Shown: piece after piece, positions 36,045 through 45,106 of the stretch
Position numbering within the stretch: position 1 is the first letter of the stretch
How the letters are laid out: the number at the start of each line of letters is the position of its first letter
Source of the DNA: Dysgonomonas sp. 511
Lineage (GTDB): Bacteria > Bacteroidota > Bacteroidia > Bacteroidales > Dysgonomonadaceae
Reading direction: 5' to 3'
DNA length: 64,000 nucleotides
Assembly: GCF_010501105.1 (NCBI RefSeq)
Contig: NZ_QVMQ01000007.1
Location: forward strand, 1-64,000
Position numbers and translations under genes: made by a program
Notes under the pieces: model-generated
Told to the model about the DNA's origin: nothing
Seen by the model: only the letters and a program-made list of their open reading frames with translations
Database searches by the model: none

Positions 36045-36554
36045 TTAGTGCCACCAATAGATAGTATAATCGTGGCATTCGTATTTGTTGAAGTTGTAGC
36101 AATAAAATACTACTTGGTATTCGCTTCTGTTGTATTCCAGTTGTTGCACATGTCCATATTCTTTAGGCCCGAACAATTTTATTATTTTATCGCCATGTAC
36201 TCCAATATATAATGTGTCTTCGATATTCTTCTGTTTCAGAAGATCTGCAGCAGCAAGATTTACGTAGATTGTTCCTACTTTATGTGTCCGTTTATTATAA
36301 GAAAAAGAAAGAGCCCGTTCACCGGCAACATAGTAATGGACCGTATTGAAGTCGTATTCGTTCTCATGTATTCTGTGGTCCGTAGGCTCTCCGTATATCT
36401 CGAATACTCTCTCTATTGTATCACCTTTTTTTATACCCACCACGTATTTGAATCTATCGAGAGCGGTATTTTCTGTATGAGAAAAAGACTGCTTGGTTTT
36501 GCAGCCCGAAAGGAGTAAAAAGGCTGCTGTGATTAAAAGTAGTTTTGTTTTCAT
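36045..36554 (-). CDS. Small lipoprotein, SmpA/OmlA-like pattern
   Basis: A 169-residue lipoprotein with lipobox LSGC at about residue 18. The mature part contains IKKGDTIERVFEIYGEPTDHRI, which resembles the G-x-T-x-x-x-V-x-x-x-x-G-x-P signature of the BamE/SmpA/OmlA fold, then beta strands and an aromatic C-terminus (YTIYWWH). That similarity is short, so outer-membrane assembly is only a suggestion. It is convergent with the VWA gene (17-bp gap). A -7 box TATATTTG lies at 36584-36577 on the minus strand. Confidence 0.65.
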   Translation of the reverse strand: MKTKLLLITAAFLLLSGCKTKQSFSHTENTALDRFKYVVGIKKGDTIERVFEIYGEPTDHRIHENEYDFNTVHYYVAGERALSFSYNKRTHKVGTIYVNLAAADLLKQKNIEDTLYIGVHGDKIIKLFGPKEYGHVQQLEYNRSEYQVVFYCYNFNKYECHDYTIYWWH

Positions 36555-36576
36555 TAGTTCTGTTTAGAATTGTCTG

Positions 36577-36584
36577 CAAATATA
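36577..36584 (-). promoter_or_regulatory. -7 box of the small lipoprotein gene
   Basis: TATATTTG on the minus strand, 22 bp before the ATG at 36554. The -33 region is unclear. Confidence 0.4.
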
Positions 36585-36617
36585 CAAGAATTATCGGATT
36601 GTATTCTTATTCAAACC

Positions 36618-36645
36618 AAAAGACCGCCCATCGAGAGCGGTCTTT
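36618..36645 (-). terminator. Rho-independent terminator of the methylmalonyl-CoA mutase genes
   Basis: The stem AAAGACCGC / GCGGTCTTT with a short loop is followed on the minus strand by TTTTGGTTT. It lies 55 bp after the mutB stop codon. Confidence 0.75.
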
Positions 36646-36699
36646 CCAAATATCTATGTCCTCTATAAACACCTTCCCTTGGGTCGGCCTACAGGGGCG

Positions 36700-38847
36700 T
36701 TACTCAGCCAGCAATATCTCCATTATCTGTACGGCAGCCTTAGTAACCGAAGTACCCGGGCCAAAGATAGCAGCAACACCGGCTTTATACAAGAAGTCGT
36801 AGTCTTGGGCAGGGATCACACCACCGGCAATTACTACGATGTCTTCGCGTCCCAGCTTCTTCAATTCGGCTATCACCTGAGGTACAAGAGTCTTGTGTCC
36901 GGCGGCAAGTGACGAAACGCCAAGTACGTTTACATCATTTTCTACAGCCTGACGGGCAGCTTCTTCCGGTGTCTGGAACAATGGTCCCATATCTACGTCG
37001 AATCCGCAGTCGGCATAACCTGTTGCCACAACTTTTGCACCACGGTCGTGTCCGTCCTGACCCATTTTAGCGATCATGATACGTGGCTGACGGCCTTCTT
37101 TCTTCGCAAATTCTTCCACAAGCTGTTGTGCATGTTGGAATGTAGGGTCTTTCTTAGTTTCTGATGAATACACGCCTGAAATTGTTCTGATTATTGCTTT
37201 ATAACGTCCTACTACTTCTTCGCAAGCATCTGAGATTTCTCCCAGTGTGGCGCGAAGGTGGGCTGCTTCAACTGCAAGTTCCAAAAGATTGCCTTTTTTG
37301 GTTTTCACACATTCGGTGATAGCAGCCAGTGCTTTCTTCACAGCCTCGTTGTCGCGGTTTGCTTTCAGCTCGTTCAAACGCTCGATTTGCTGACGGCGAA
37401 CTTCCGTGTTGTCTACATCAAGAATGTCGATAGGGTCTTCTTTTTCCAGACGGTATTTGTTTACACCGATAATGGTTTGAGTACCCGAGTCGATCTTAGC
37501 CTGAGTACGTGCAGCAGCTTCTTCGATACGCATTTTAGGAAGGCCTGTTTCGATAGCTTTAGCCATACCACCCAGTTTTTGGATCTCTTGTATGTGCTCC
37601 CATGCTTTGTGCACAAGCTCGTTAGTAAGCGTTTCCACATAGTAAGAACCAGCCCAAGGGTCGATTTCCTTAGTGATATAAGTTTCTTCCTGAATGTATA
37701 TCTGGGTATTACGTGCGATACGGGCAGAGAAGTCAGTAGGCAATGCAATAGCCTCATCCAGTGCATTGGTATGCAAAGACTGGGTGTGGCCAAGAGCAGA
37801 AGCCATAGCCTCGATACAAGTACGTCCCACATTGTTGAACGGATCTTGCTCAGTCAGCGACCAGCCCGAAGTTTGCGAGTGGGTACGGAGCGCAAGCGAT
37901 TTCGGATTCTTAGCTCCGAAGCTTTTCACGATCTTAGCCCACAACAGGCGGCCGGCACGCATTTTAGCTATTTCCATAAAGTGATTCATTCCGATAGCCC
38001 AGAAGAACGACAGGCGAGGCGCAAACGCGTCTACGTCGATACCTGCGTCGATACCCGCTTTCAGGTATTCCATACCATCGGCAAGGGTATAAGCCAACTC
38101 GATATCTGCTGTTGCTCCGGCTTCCTGCATGTGGTAACCCGAAATAGAGATAGAGTTGAACTTAGGCATCTTCTGAGATGTATATTCGAAGATATCGGCG
38201 ATAATCTTCATCGAAAATTCAGGTGGGTAGATATATGTATTACGCACCATAAATTCTTTAAGGATATCGTTTTGTATTGTTCCCGCCATTTCTTCCAGTT
38301 TAGCACCTTGTTCAAGCCCTGCATTGATATAGAATGCAAGTACAGGAAGTACAGCTCCGTTCATTGTCATCGAAACCGACATCTGGTTCAACGGAATACC
38401 TTCAAACAATACTTTCATGTCTTCTACCGAGCAGATAGATACCCCGGCTTTACCCACATCGCCCACTACACGGGGATGGTCGGCATCGTATCCGCGGTGT
38501 GTGGCAAGGTCGAACGCTACAGAAAGTCCTTTTTGTCCCGATGCAAGGTTGCGGCGGTAAAACGCGTTCGATTCGGCAGCAGTAGAGAATCCTGCATACT
38601 GGCGGATTGTCCACGGACGCATGGCGTACATACCAGAGTATGGCCCGCGAAGGAATGGAGGGATACCCGAAGCATAGTTGAGATGTTCCATGCCTTCGAG
38701 GTCTTCTTTTGTATAAACAGACTTAACAGGAATCAATTCAGGAGTCATCCAGTTAGCTTCTATACCATTATCGGCAGACCATTTGGCAGCGTCTGTCGCT
38801 GCGAAGCCTGCTTTGTTAATGTCTATATTTTTAAAATTTGGTTTCAT
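36700..38847 (-). CDS. mutB: Methylmalonyl-CoA mutase, large (catalytic) subunit
   Basis: A 715-residue adenosylcobalamin enzyme that interconverts succinyl-CoA and (R)-methylmalonyl-CoA, the key step of propionate formation in Bacteroidales. The barrel domain contains [18 protein letters not shown] and [19 protein letters not shown] (substrate and cofactor contacts). The C-terminal B12 domain has the D-x-H-x-x-G motif in [13 protein letters not shown], the lower axial His, and later VIAGGVIP and FGPGTSV. Length is standard. It follows mutA with a 114-bp gap that contains dispersed C/G-rich repeats, and it is followed by a terminator. Confidence 0.97.
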   Translation of the reverse strand: MKPNFKNIDINKAGFAATDAAKWSADNGIEANWMTPELIPVKSVYTKEDLEGMEHLNYASGIPPFLRGPYSGMYAMRPWTIRQYAGFSTAAESNAFYRRNLASGQKGLSVAFDLATHRGYDADHPRVVGDVGKAGVSICSVEDMKVLFEGIPLNQMSVSMTMNGAVLPVLAFYINAGLEQGAKLEEMAGTIQNDILKEFMVRNTYIYPPEFSMKIIADIFEYTSQKMPKFNSISISGYHMQEAGATADIELAYTLADGMEYLKAGIDAGIDVDAFAPRLSFFWAIGMNHFMEIAKMRAGRLLWAKIVKSFGAKNPKSLALRTHSQTSGWSLTEQDPFNNVGRTCIEAMASALGHTQSLHTNALDEAIALPTDFSARIARNTQIYIQEETYITKEIDPWAGSYYVETLTNELVHKAWEHIQEIQKLGGMAKAIETGLPKMRIEEAAARTQAKIDSGTQTIIGVNKYRLEKEDPIDILDVDNTEVRRQQIERLNELKANRDNEAVKKALAAITECVKTKKGNLLELAVEAAHLRATLGEISDACEEVVGRYKAIIRTISGVYSSETKKDPTFQHAQQLVEEFAKKEGRQPRIMIAKMGQDGHDRGAKVVATGYADCGFDVDMGPLFQTPEEAARQAVENDVNVLGVSSLAAGHKTLVPQVIAELKKLGREDIVVIAGGVIPAQDYDFLYKAGVAAIFGPGTSVTKAAVQIMEILLAE

Positions 38848-38861
38848 ACTTTTTTATTTTG

Positions 38862-38966
38862 GCCTCCCCAACCCCTCCTGCGGAGGGGCTTGCTTAAGAG
38901 GGTAATCGTTTATATGTATTCATCCTCTCTGTTCTCCTCCCCTCTGGGGAGGTAGGGAGGGCTAGA
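38862..38966. repeat. Pair of C/G-rich dispersed repeats between mutA and mutB
   Basis: CCTCCCCAACCCCTCC with GGAGGGG (about 38863-38888) and CTCCTCCCCTCTGGGGAGG (38935-38952) belong to the CTCCCC/GGGGAGG repeats scattered in Bacteroidetes genomes. A similar copy lies at 62757-62783. The second copy reaches into the mutA stop codon (38962-38964). The hairpins may uncouple expression of the two subunits. Confidence 0.6.
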
Positions 38967-40845
38967 TTCCTAACTTAGCGTTGAACATCCTTAATGTTTC
39001 GAGTACGTTGCTCTTCACATTTATGAAGTGCTCGATACCCTGAGCTTTCAGTTCGTCCATAGATGCAGGAGCTCCTGCTACCACGAAGTGTTCTTTGCCT
39101 GCAATCAGCTTGTGAGCTTCAGGGGCAAAAGTTGCATATTCGTCGTCGCTCGAACAAAGAACGATAATATCAGCTTTCTTTTCGCGTGCAGCTTTTACGC
39201 CTTCTTCCACAGTCTGGAATCCAAGGTTGTCGATAACCTTGTAACCTGCGCAAGCGAAGAAGTTGCTAGAGAACTGAGCACGTGCAAGACGCATACCAAG
39301 GTTACCGATAGTAAGCATGAATACTGTAGGCGCACCATGTTTTTCGGTAGCCAGGCGCATTTCTTCGAATGCAGTAGCTAGGCGGTCGGTAGGAAGAGCC
39401 ATATAAGGAGCATCTTTACCACAACCACATCCGCAAGCTTCTTTTTCAACGATTTTGCTTCCGGCTTTTTCAGTGAAGTTAGGATATTGGTTAGTTCCCA
39501 ACAATACTTCGCGGCGGGTAGCCAATCCTTTGAAGCGGGCGTCAGCCGACGCTTTAATAGCAGTTTGTACTGTTCCGGCTTTCAATGCTTCGTAGAAACC
39601 TTTCTCGTCTGTTTCGAGGAACAATTTCCAAGCTTGCTCTGCGATAGACTTAGTAAGGTTTTCTATATAATATGAACCCGAAGACGGGTCAGTAATTTTG
39701 TCGAAGTGACATTCTTCTTTCAACAACAATTGTTGGTTGCGTGCAATACGCTCAGAGAAGTCGTCAGAAGTTTTATACGTTTCGTCGAACGGACGCACAG
39801 TAAGCGAGTTAATACCTGCTATAGTTGCCGACATAGCTTCTGTCTGTGTGCGAAGCAGGTTGACGTGTGCATCGTAAATAGTCTTGTTGAAAGTAGATGT
39901 CTGAGCGTGTGCATATATTTTAGCAGCACAGCGGCAAATGCCTTCAGATGTTTTGCTTGGGCATTCGTTAGGGCAGATAGGGCTGTATGCATTTACAATC
40001 TCGGCCCACAACCAGCGTGCAGCACGGAATTTAGCTATTTCCATGAAATAGTTTCCTCCGATACCGAAGTTAAATTTGATTTTCTTGGCTACCAGTGTAG
40101 CATCCAGTCCGGCTTCTACCAGTGCAGATAGTATTTGGTTACCATTAGCCAGTGCATAGCCAAGTTCCTGATATATATACGAACCGCCATCGTTGATAGC
40201 ATGAGCGTTAACGGCTAATACGCGGAAACGCGGAAGCGGAGCGGCAGCTTTCACTATTTCGGCAGCTTTTTCTACCCAACCTTCTACATCGCGTCCTTTT
40301 TTCAAAAGCGGCTTGAATGGGTCATAGTTTACCGAACCGAAGCATTTCATTACATCTACTCCCAGCCCTTTGTAGTATTCTACCAGTATCTTAGTCAGCT
40401 CAAGCGATTTGCGGTAGCAAGTGCTGAAGTTAAGTTCGACACATTCGGGGCAAATGTCTTTGAGCAGGGTCTTGATGTTTTCGGCATTTACATCATCACC
40501 GTCGATGCTGAATCCCAACGAAGTAACACCTTTGTTCAATACATCGAGGGCTTTGGCATTGGCTGCCTTCATGTCCGATACGCAAATGTCTTGGCGAACA
40601 TACCAGTCGTTGTCTTTTTTTGTACCACGAACATAAGGAAACTCACTCGGAAGAGAATCGGCGGTTGGCATACCTACGATGTTCTCACTTCTGTAGAATG
40701 GGTTTACATTGAACCCTTCATTCGTTCTCCAAACAAGTTTTTTCTCAAAATCGGCGCCTTTCAGGTCAGCCGTAATCTTAGCCATCCATTCTTCGGTAGA
40801 AACCGATGGAAAGTCTGAGAAAAGCTTTTCTTTTTGATTAGCCAT
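38962..40845 (-). CDS. mutA: Methylmalonyl-CoA mutase, small (non-catalytic) subunit
   Basis: A 627-residue partner of MutB. The barrel-like domain keeps mutase blocks (GISFSID-like LGFSIDGDDVN, NFGIGGNYFMEIAKFRAARWLW, DPSSGSYYIENLT). The C-terminal B12-like domain lacks the D-x-H-x-x-G motif (FMLTIGNLGMRLARAQF instead), as expected for the small subunit, which does not bind cobalamin. A cysteine cluster, ACGCGCGKD, lies in the linker near residue 475. I do not know it as a fixed feature of the family. A -7 box TACTTTTG is at 40919-40912 on the minus strand. Confidence 0.95.
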   Translation of the reverse strand: MANQKEKLFSDFPSVSTEEWMAKITADLKGADFEKKLVWRTNEGFNVNPFYRSENIVGMPTADSLPSEFPYVRGTKKDNDWYVRQDICVSDMKAANAKALDVLNKGVTSLGFSIDGDDVNAENIKTLLKDICPECVELNFSTCYRKSLELTKILVEYYKGLGVDVMKCFGSVNYDPFKPLLKKGRDVEGWVEKAAEIVKAAAPLPRFRVLAVNAHAINDGGSYIYQELGYALANGNQILSALVEAGLDATLVAKKIKFNFGIGGNYFMEIAKFRAARWLWAEIVNAYSPICPNECPSKTSEGICRCAAKIYAHAQTSTFNKTIYDAHVNLLRTQTEAMSATIAGINSLTVRPFDETYKTSDDFSERIARNQQLLLKEECHFDKITDPSSGSYYIENLTKSIAEQAWKLFLETDEKGFYEALKAGTVQTAIKASADARFKGLATRREVLLGTNQYPNFTEKAGSKIVEKEACGCGCGKDAPYMALPTDRLATAFEEMRLATEKHGAPTVFMLTIGNLGMRLARAQFSSNFFACAGYKVIDNLGFQTVEEGVKAAREKKADIIVLCSSDDEYATFAPEAHKLIAGKEHFVVAGAPASMDELKAQGIEHFINVKSNVLETLRMFNAKLGI

Positions 40846-40911
40846 GATTAAATTTTATTGTTTAATATATTAGGTTTTTTTCGATTATGTGTCCTTTGGT
40901 TTTTTGCACTG

Positions 40912-40919
40912 CAAAAGTA
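40912..40919 (-). promoter_or_regulatory. -7 box of the mutA-mutB genes
   Basis: TACTTTTG on the minus strand, about 67 bp before the mutA ATG. The -33 element is not evident. Confidence 0.45.
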
Positions 40920-41058
40920 AGGTATTTTGTTTGGTTAGTAAAGTTTTAACCGTAAATTTTTCCTTTACAGGTAAGGATAATTTAAGATGAGAAATGAAAA
41001 TTGTATTTTATTAATCTTATATGGGATTCAGTTATTCGAAAACTTTCAAAAAGTTCCT

Positions 41059-41066
41059 ATCTTTGC
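41059..41066 (+). promoter_or_regulatory. -7 box (TATCTTTG) of recR
   Basis: An exact consensus match 23 bp before the preferred recR start at 41090. This placement argues against the longer open frame from 41021, which would begin upstream of the promoter. Confidence 0.5.
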
Positions 41067-41089
41067 CGTTTATTCTTTCGGAGAAGTAT

Positions 41090-41713
41090 ATGAATCAAAA
41101 ATATCCATCTGTTTTACTCGAAAATGCCGTGAATGAGTTTGCCAAGCTTCCCGGCATCGGGCGTAAGACGGCTTTGAGGCTTATATTGCACTTGTTGAGG
41201 CAGGACAATGCTATTGTTGACGGTTTTTCGCAGGCTCTTGTGCAGCTAAAGCACGAAGTGCAATATTGTAAAGTATGCCATAATATTTGCGATGAGGAAG
41301 TCTGCCCGATATGTAAAGACAGGTCGCGCGATGCTTCTACCATTTGTGTAGTAGAAAACATCAAAGAGGTGATGGCTATAGAAAATACGATGCAATACAA
41401 AGGATTGTACCACGTGCTGGGGGGGATTATTTCGCCGATAGATGGCATTGGCCCTGCCGACCTGGAAATAAACAGCCTTGTAGAGCGAGTGGAGTCGGGA
41501 AGTGTGAACGAAGTGATATTGGCACTGAGCACGACGATGGAAGGCGACACTACCAATTTCTATATATATAAGAAGCTGTCGCCATTCGATGTGAAAGTGT
41601 CGATGATAGCCAGAGGAATCTCTATTGGCGACGAAATAGAGTATGCCGACGAGGTTACGTTGGGCAGGTCTATCTTGAATCGTACATTATTTAACGAGTC
41701 GTACCGGATGTAA
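41090..41713 (+). CDS. recR: Recombination mediator RecR
   Basis: A 207-residue DNA-repair protein. The N-terminal helix-hairpin-helix is [12 protein letters not shown]. The zinc finger is the four-cysteine motif C-x2-C-x8-C-x2-C in [16 protein letters not shown]. The Toprim domain follows ([30 protein letters not shown]). With RecO and RecF it loads RecA on gapped DNA. I use the ATG at 41090, which has a weak GGAGAAG just upstream and a family-like N-terminus. An open frame from 41021 would add 23 residues upstream of the -7 box. Confidence 0.96.
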   Translation: MNQKYPSVLLENAVNEFAKLPGIGRKTALRLILHLLRQDNAIVDGFSQALVQLKHEVQYCKVCHNICDEEVCPICKDRSRDASTICVVENIKEVMAIENTMQYKGLYHVLGGIISPIDGIGPADLEINSLVERVESGSVNEVILALSTTMEGDTTNFYIYKKLSPFDVKVSMIARGISIGDEIEYADEVTLGRSILNRTLFNESYRM

Positions 41714-41740
41714 TTTATTATCTCCTTTTCAGAATAATTG

Positions 41741-41748
41741 TATATTTG
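41741..41748 (+). promoter_or_regulatory. -7 box (TATATTTG) of the HAD phosphatase gene
   Basis: An exact TAnnTTTG match 43 bp before the ATG at 41792. No good -33 box is visible. Confidence 0.4.
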
Positions 41749-41791
41749 CATCAGTTACTAAATACAATAAAACAAAAACTACCAATTCATT

Positions 41792-42244
41792 ATGATTATT
41801 GCAGTTGATTTCGATGGAACTATAGTAGAACATGCATATCCGAAAATCGGACGTCCTATACCTTTTGCTATAGAGACATTGCTACAATTACAAAAAGACG
41901 GACATACCCTTTTGATGTGGACAGTACGTACCGACGAACTGCTTCAGGAAGCTGTAGACTATTGTGAAAGCAAAGGGTTGAGATTTTATGCTGCGAACAA
42001 AAACCATCCGGAAGAAGACCCTGCTTCTGCTGCCCGGAAACTGAATGCGGAAATGTATATTGACGACAGAAATGTAGGCGGATTGCCCGATTGGGGGGTG
42101 ATATACCATATGATAAAAGGCGTGGAAAACGGAGTGACCGATTTTAGTAATATAATGATGGCTTCGGGCGAAAACAACAGGGTGCGCCGCAAAAAGAATT
42201 TCTTTATCCGTTTGGGAGAGATGATAGAGAAGAATAAATATTGA
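41792..42244 (+). CDS. BT0820-type HAD-family phosphatase
   Basis: A 150-residue soluble HAD-fold protein. Motif I is VDFDGTIVEHAYP (nucleophile Asp8 and acid Asp10), motif II MWTVRT, and motif III/IV AEMYIDDRNVGG. There is no cap domain of note, and the protein matches the small Bacteroidetes phosphatases related to BT0820. The substrate is unknown. The C-terminal 20 residues are basic (RVRRKKNFF). It is probably monocistronic. Confidence 0.8.
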   Translation: MIIAVDFDGTIVEHAYPKIGRPIPFAIETLLQLQKDGHTLLMWTVRTDELLQEAVDYCESKGLRFYAANKNHPEEDPASAARKLNAEMYIDDRNVGGLPDWGVIYHMIKGVENGVTDFSNIMMASGENNRVRRKKNFFIRLGEMIEKNKY

Positions 42245-42398
42245 TGAAAATGAAAAATGAAGAATTAAAAATTAAGTTAGGGTTTTCTTATTCTTCACTT
42301 TTAATCCTTTATTTCTCACTTTTAATCCTTCATTCCTCATTTTTAATTTTTCATTCTTCATTTTTCATTCTTCATTTTTAATTTTTCATTTAAAAACT
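42245..42398. repeat. A/T-rich repeat array between two genes
   Basis: The left part (about 42248-42275) is an A/G-rich mix of AAATGAAA and GAATTAAAAATTAA. The rest consists of repeated TTCATT, TTTTAATCC and TTTTTAATTTTTCATT units. The two parts are roughly complementary and can form a long imperfect hairpin. Similar tracts lie at 58262-58378 and 59478-59549. Confidence 0.6.
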
Positions 42399-42926
42399 AT
42401 GTTACTGAAAAATACACAAATAGAGCTTAGGGCAGTAGAGCCGGAAGATCTGGATATATTGTACAGGTGGGAAAATGAAACTTCGCTATGGATACATGGC
42501 AATACATTGGCCCCCTATTCCAAACTGGTACTTCGCCAATACATCAACGATGCGCTGGAAATGGATATCTACCAAAGCAAGCAGCTGCGCCTGATGGTAG
42601 ACCTACCGGAAGAAAAGGCAACTATCGGCACACTCGATTTATACGAGATAGACGCCCACAACAGGAGAGCCGGGCTCGGTATCCTTATAGACGAAAAATA
42701 CAGGCAGAGGGGGTTTGCCCAACAAACCCTGGAGTTGATGAGCGACTACGCTTTCAACTTCCTGTACCTGCATCAGATATATGCTTATATCTCCGAAAGC
42801 AATACAAAAAGTATCAGCTTGTTTGAGAAAGCGGGATACCAGCAAGTCGGACAACTTAAAGACTGGGTACAACGAGGAGAGGTTTTCGAAAATGTTTGTT
42901 TATTCCAGTTGGTGAACAGCAAATAA
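42399..42926 (+). CDS. GNAT-family N-acetyltransferase
   Basis: A 175-residue acetyltransferase. The acetyl-CoA binding motif A is GLGILIDEKYRQRGFAQQTL (R/Q-x-x-G-x-A type), followed by motif B with LYLHQIYAYISESNTKSISLFEKAGY. It resembles RimJ/SpeG-like GNATs; the acceptor (polyamine, protein or small amine) is not evident. It is 4 bp upstream of the tsaC-like gene and forms an operon with it and the pentapeptide-repeat gene. Confidence 0.85.
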   Translation: MLLKNTQIELRAVEPEDLDILYRWENETSLWIHGNTLAPYSKLVLRQYINDALEMDIYQSKQLRLMVDLPEEKATIGTLDLYEIDAHNRRAGLGILIDEKYRQRGFAQQTLELMSDYAFNFLYLHQIYAYISESNTKSISLFEKAGYQQVGQLKDWVQRGEVFENVCLFQLVNSK

Positions 42927-42930
42927 CAAG

Positions 42931-43506
42931 ATGGCAGAGGACATAAGAGAAGATGTAAAAGCGGCATTCGAAACCCTTATATCAGGAGGGCTTATCCTTT
43001 ACCCTACCGATACCATTTGGGGTATTGGTTGCGATGCTACAAACCAAGAAGCGGTAAAGCGGGTATATGAGTTGAAAAAAAGAGTAGACCAAAAAGCCCT
43101 GATAACCTTGCTCGACAACCCCGTGAAACTCGATTACTACATAGAAGAAGTGCCGGCTATAGCATGGGACTTGATCGAAGTATCGGAAACGCCCCTTACC
43201 ATAATATATGACAATGCCCGCAATGTGGCTCAAAACCTGATAGCCCCCGATGGCAGCCTGGCTATACGTATCACAAAGGAGAAATTCTCGAACGAATTGT
43301 GTAAGCGTTTCCGCAAAGCCTTAGTTTCTACATCGGCCAATATAAGCGGGCAACCTGCGCCGGCCAATTTCTCGGAGATAAACGAAGAAATAAAAAAAGG
43401 TGTGGACTATATCGTAAAATACCGGCAGGAAGATAAAACGGAAGCCAAAGCTTCGAGTATTATCAAACTGGACAAAAACGGAGGAGTAAAAATAATAAGA
43501 GAGTGA
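42931..43506 (+). CDS. tsaC: Threonylcarbamoyl-AMP synthase (Sua5/YciO/YrdC family)
   Basis: A 191-residue protein that makes threonylcarbamoyl-AMP from threonine, bicarbonate and ATP, the substrate of TsaD (6792). Typical motifs are LILYPTDTIWGIGCDA (residues 20-35), ELKKRVDQKAL, SLAIRITKEKF and LVSTSANISGQPAP (ATP site). Length matches the short TsaC/YrdC form without the Sua5 C-terminal domain. Assignment between TsaC and the paralogue YciO is not absolute. The gene's stop codon overlaps the next start (TGATG). Confidence 0.9.
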   Translation: MAEDIREDVKAAFETLISGGLILYPTDTIWGIGCDATNQEAVKRVYELKKRVDQKALITLLDNPVKLDYYIEEVPAIAWDLIEVSETPLTIIYDNARNVAQNLIAPDGSLAIRITKEKFSNELCKRFRKALVSTSANISGQPAPANFSEINEEIKKGVDYIVKYRQEDKTEAKASSIIKLDKNGGVKIIRE

Positions 43507-44072
43507 TGTCTGTTTACGAAGACAAAATATTCGATGGAGAAGTATATAACGAAGGACTCTTTGATGAGATCTTCGATTATTGCACATTTTCTAATTGCAA
43601 CTTTTCGGAAGCTAAAGTAATTTCGTGCCAGTTCAACGATTGCAGTTTCGATAATTGCAACCTTTCCATAGCCGATCTCACACAGTCTACATTAAACAAC
43701 GCTTCGTTTCGCAACTGCAAAATAATGGGAGTGAAGTTTAACCATTGCAACGACTTTATTTTCGAAGTGAATTTCGACAACTGCATACTCGATTACAGTT
43801 CTTTCGAAAAGAGGAAGATGAGCAAAACCATCTTCAACAACTGTTCGCTAAAAGGTGCCGACTTTGGAGAAGCAGATCTCAGGCAATCGAAATTTACAGG
43901 TTGCGATCTCAACGAAACTATTTTCTATAATACCAATATACAAGAAGCCGATTTCACCTCGGCCTGCAATTATACAATAGACCTCACCCAAAATAAAATA
44001 AAAAAAGCGCGCTTCTCGAAAGACGGATTGACGGGATTACTCAACCACTTCAATATAATTATAGAAGATTAG
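43506..44072 (+). CDS. Pentapeptide-repeat protein
   Basis: A 188-residue soluble protein built almost wholly of pentapeptide repeats (A/C-D/N-L/F-x-x), for example FDNCNLSIADLTQSTL and CSLKGADFGEADLRQSKF. They form a right-handed quadrilateral beta-helix of about 30 repeats. Cysteine is unusually frequent at the first position. Some such proteins mimic DNA and protect gyrase, but nothing here shows this. The ATG at 43506 overlaps the tsaC stop by one base; a GTG at 43503 is less likely. Confidence 0.85.
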   Translation: MSVYEDKIFDGEVYNEGLFDEIFDYCTFSNCNFSEAKVISCQFNDCSFDNCNLSIADLTQSTLNNASFRNCKIMGVKFNHCNDFIFEVNFDNCILDYSSFEKRKMSKTIFNNCSLKGADFGEADLRQSKFTGCDLNETIFYNTNIQEADFTSACNYTIDLTQNKIKKARFSKDGLTGLLNHFNIIIED

Positions 44073-44106
44073 CGGCAACCTTGCCTCTATATCTGATTAT
44101 TTTTAC

Positions 44107-44114
44107 TAATTTTG
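44107..44114 (+). promoter_or_regulatory. -7 box (TAATTTTG) of fabD
   Basis: A consensus match 43 bp before the ATG, with TTG at 44081-44083 upstream (23-bp spacing, slightly long). Confidence 0.45.
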
Positions 44115-44157
44115 CACGCTGAAATTAAACCGCTTTTTTAACTATTAAATATTGAAA

Positions 44158-45039
44158 ATGAAAGCATTTGTATTTCCAGGGCAAGGAGCACAGTTTGTAG
44201 GTATGGGAAAAGAACTCTACGAGACCTCTGCACTTGCTAAAGAAATGTTTGAGAAAGCAAACGAGATTCTTGGGTTTCGCATTACCGACCTGATGTTTGC
44301 AGGAACAGACGAAGACCTTCGTCAAACCAAAGTAACACAACCTGCTATCTTCCTTCATTCGGTAATCTTGGCAAAAACAATGGGCGAAGATTTTAAACCC
44401 GATATGGTTGCAGGACACTCATTGGGCGAATTTTCGGCATTGGTAGCAGCCGGAGCATTGTCGTTCGAAGATGGTTTGAAGCTTGTTTACAAACGTGCAT
44501 TGGCTATGCAAAAAGCTTGCGAAATGGCACCTTCCACTATGGCTGCCGTATTGGCACTTCCCGACGAAAAGGTGGAAGAAGTATGCGCATCTATTACCGA
44601 CGAAGTAGTAGTTCCTGCCAATTACAACTGCCCCGGACAAATCGTGATATCAGGCTCTATAGCCGGTATCGACAAGGCTTGCGAATTGCTGTTGGCTGCC
44701 GGAGCAAAGCGTGCGTTGAAACTTAAAGTAGGAGGGGCGTTCCATTCACCATTGATGGAGCCGGCCAAAGTAGAACTTTCGGAAGCAATCAATACTACAG
44801 AGATCAGTTCGCCGATATGCCCTGTCTATCAGAATGTATCGACAAAAGGCGAAACAGACCCTGCTGTAATCAAAGAAAACCTGATAGCCCAACTGACTGC
44901 ACCTGTAAAATGGACGCAATCGGTGCAACATATGGTTGCCGATGGAGCAACAGAATTTGTAGAGCTAGGCCCGGGTAATGTACTTCAGGGATTGGTGAAG
45001 AAAATCGCATCGGATGTAGTTACCAGCGGAAAGCAATAA
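44158..45039 (+). CDS. fabD: Malonyl-CoA:ACP transacylase FabD
   Basis: A 293-residue cytoplasmic enzyme that moves malonyl from CoA to acyl carrier protein in fatty-acid synthesis. The opening FPGQGAQFVGMG, nucleophile motif GHSLGEFSALVAAGA (Ser near 89), GGAFHSPLM (catalytic His near 197) and LGPGNVLQGL are all present. An in-frame TTG six bases earlier adds only MK, so I use the ATG. It stands alone rather than in the usual fab cluster and is followed by a terminator. Confidence 0.97.
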   Translation: MKAFVFPGQGAQFVGMGKELYETSALAKEMFEKANEILGFRITDLMFAGTDEDLRQTKVTQPAIFLHSVILAKTMGEDFKPDMVAGHSLGEFSALVAAGALSFEDGLKLVYKRALAMQKACEMAPSTMAAVLALPDEKVEEVCASITDEVVVPANYNCPGQIVISGSIAGIDKACELLLAAGAKRALKLKVGGAFHSPLMEPAKVELSEAINTTEISSPICPVYQNVSTKGETDPAVIKENLIAQLTAPVKWTQSVQHMVADGATEFVELGPGNVLQGLVKKIASDVVTSGKQ

Positions 45040-45058
45040 AAAATATAAGATAAAATAG

Positions 45059-45106
45059 TTGACAGGGTACAATTACTTAGTAAATTTGTATCCTGTCAGT
45101 TTTTTA
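45059..45106 (+). terminator. Rho-independent terminator of fabD
   Basis: The stem TTGACAGGgTACAA / TTGTAtCCTGTCA with a 13-nt loop is followed by GTTTTTTAA. It lies 20 bp after the fabD stop. Confidence 0.8.

Noticed and set aside
37258..38955. A 565-codon plus-strand open frame opposite mutB
   Set aside because: It is a shadow of the highly conserved mutase gene. Its protein is Cys/His/Phe-rich with no domain, and mutB explains the region fully.
41021..41089. N-terminal extension of recR
   Set aside because: The extension begins upstream of the -7 box and has no counterpart in RecR proteins.
43506..44072. Calling the pentapeptide-repeat protein a quinolone-resistance (Qnr) protein
   Set aside because: Cysteine-rich repeats and operon context with tsaC do not resemble Qnr, and no gyrase-protection feature can be read from the sequence.
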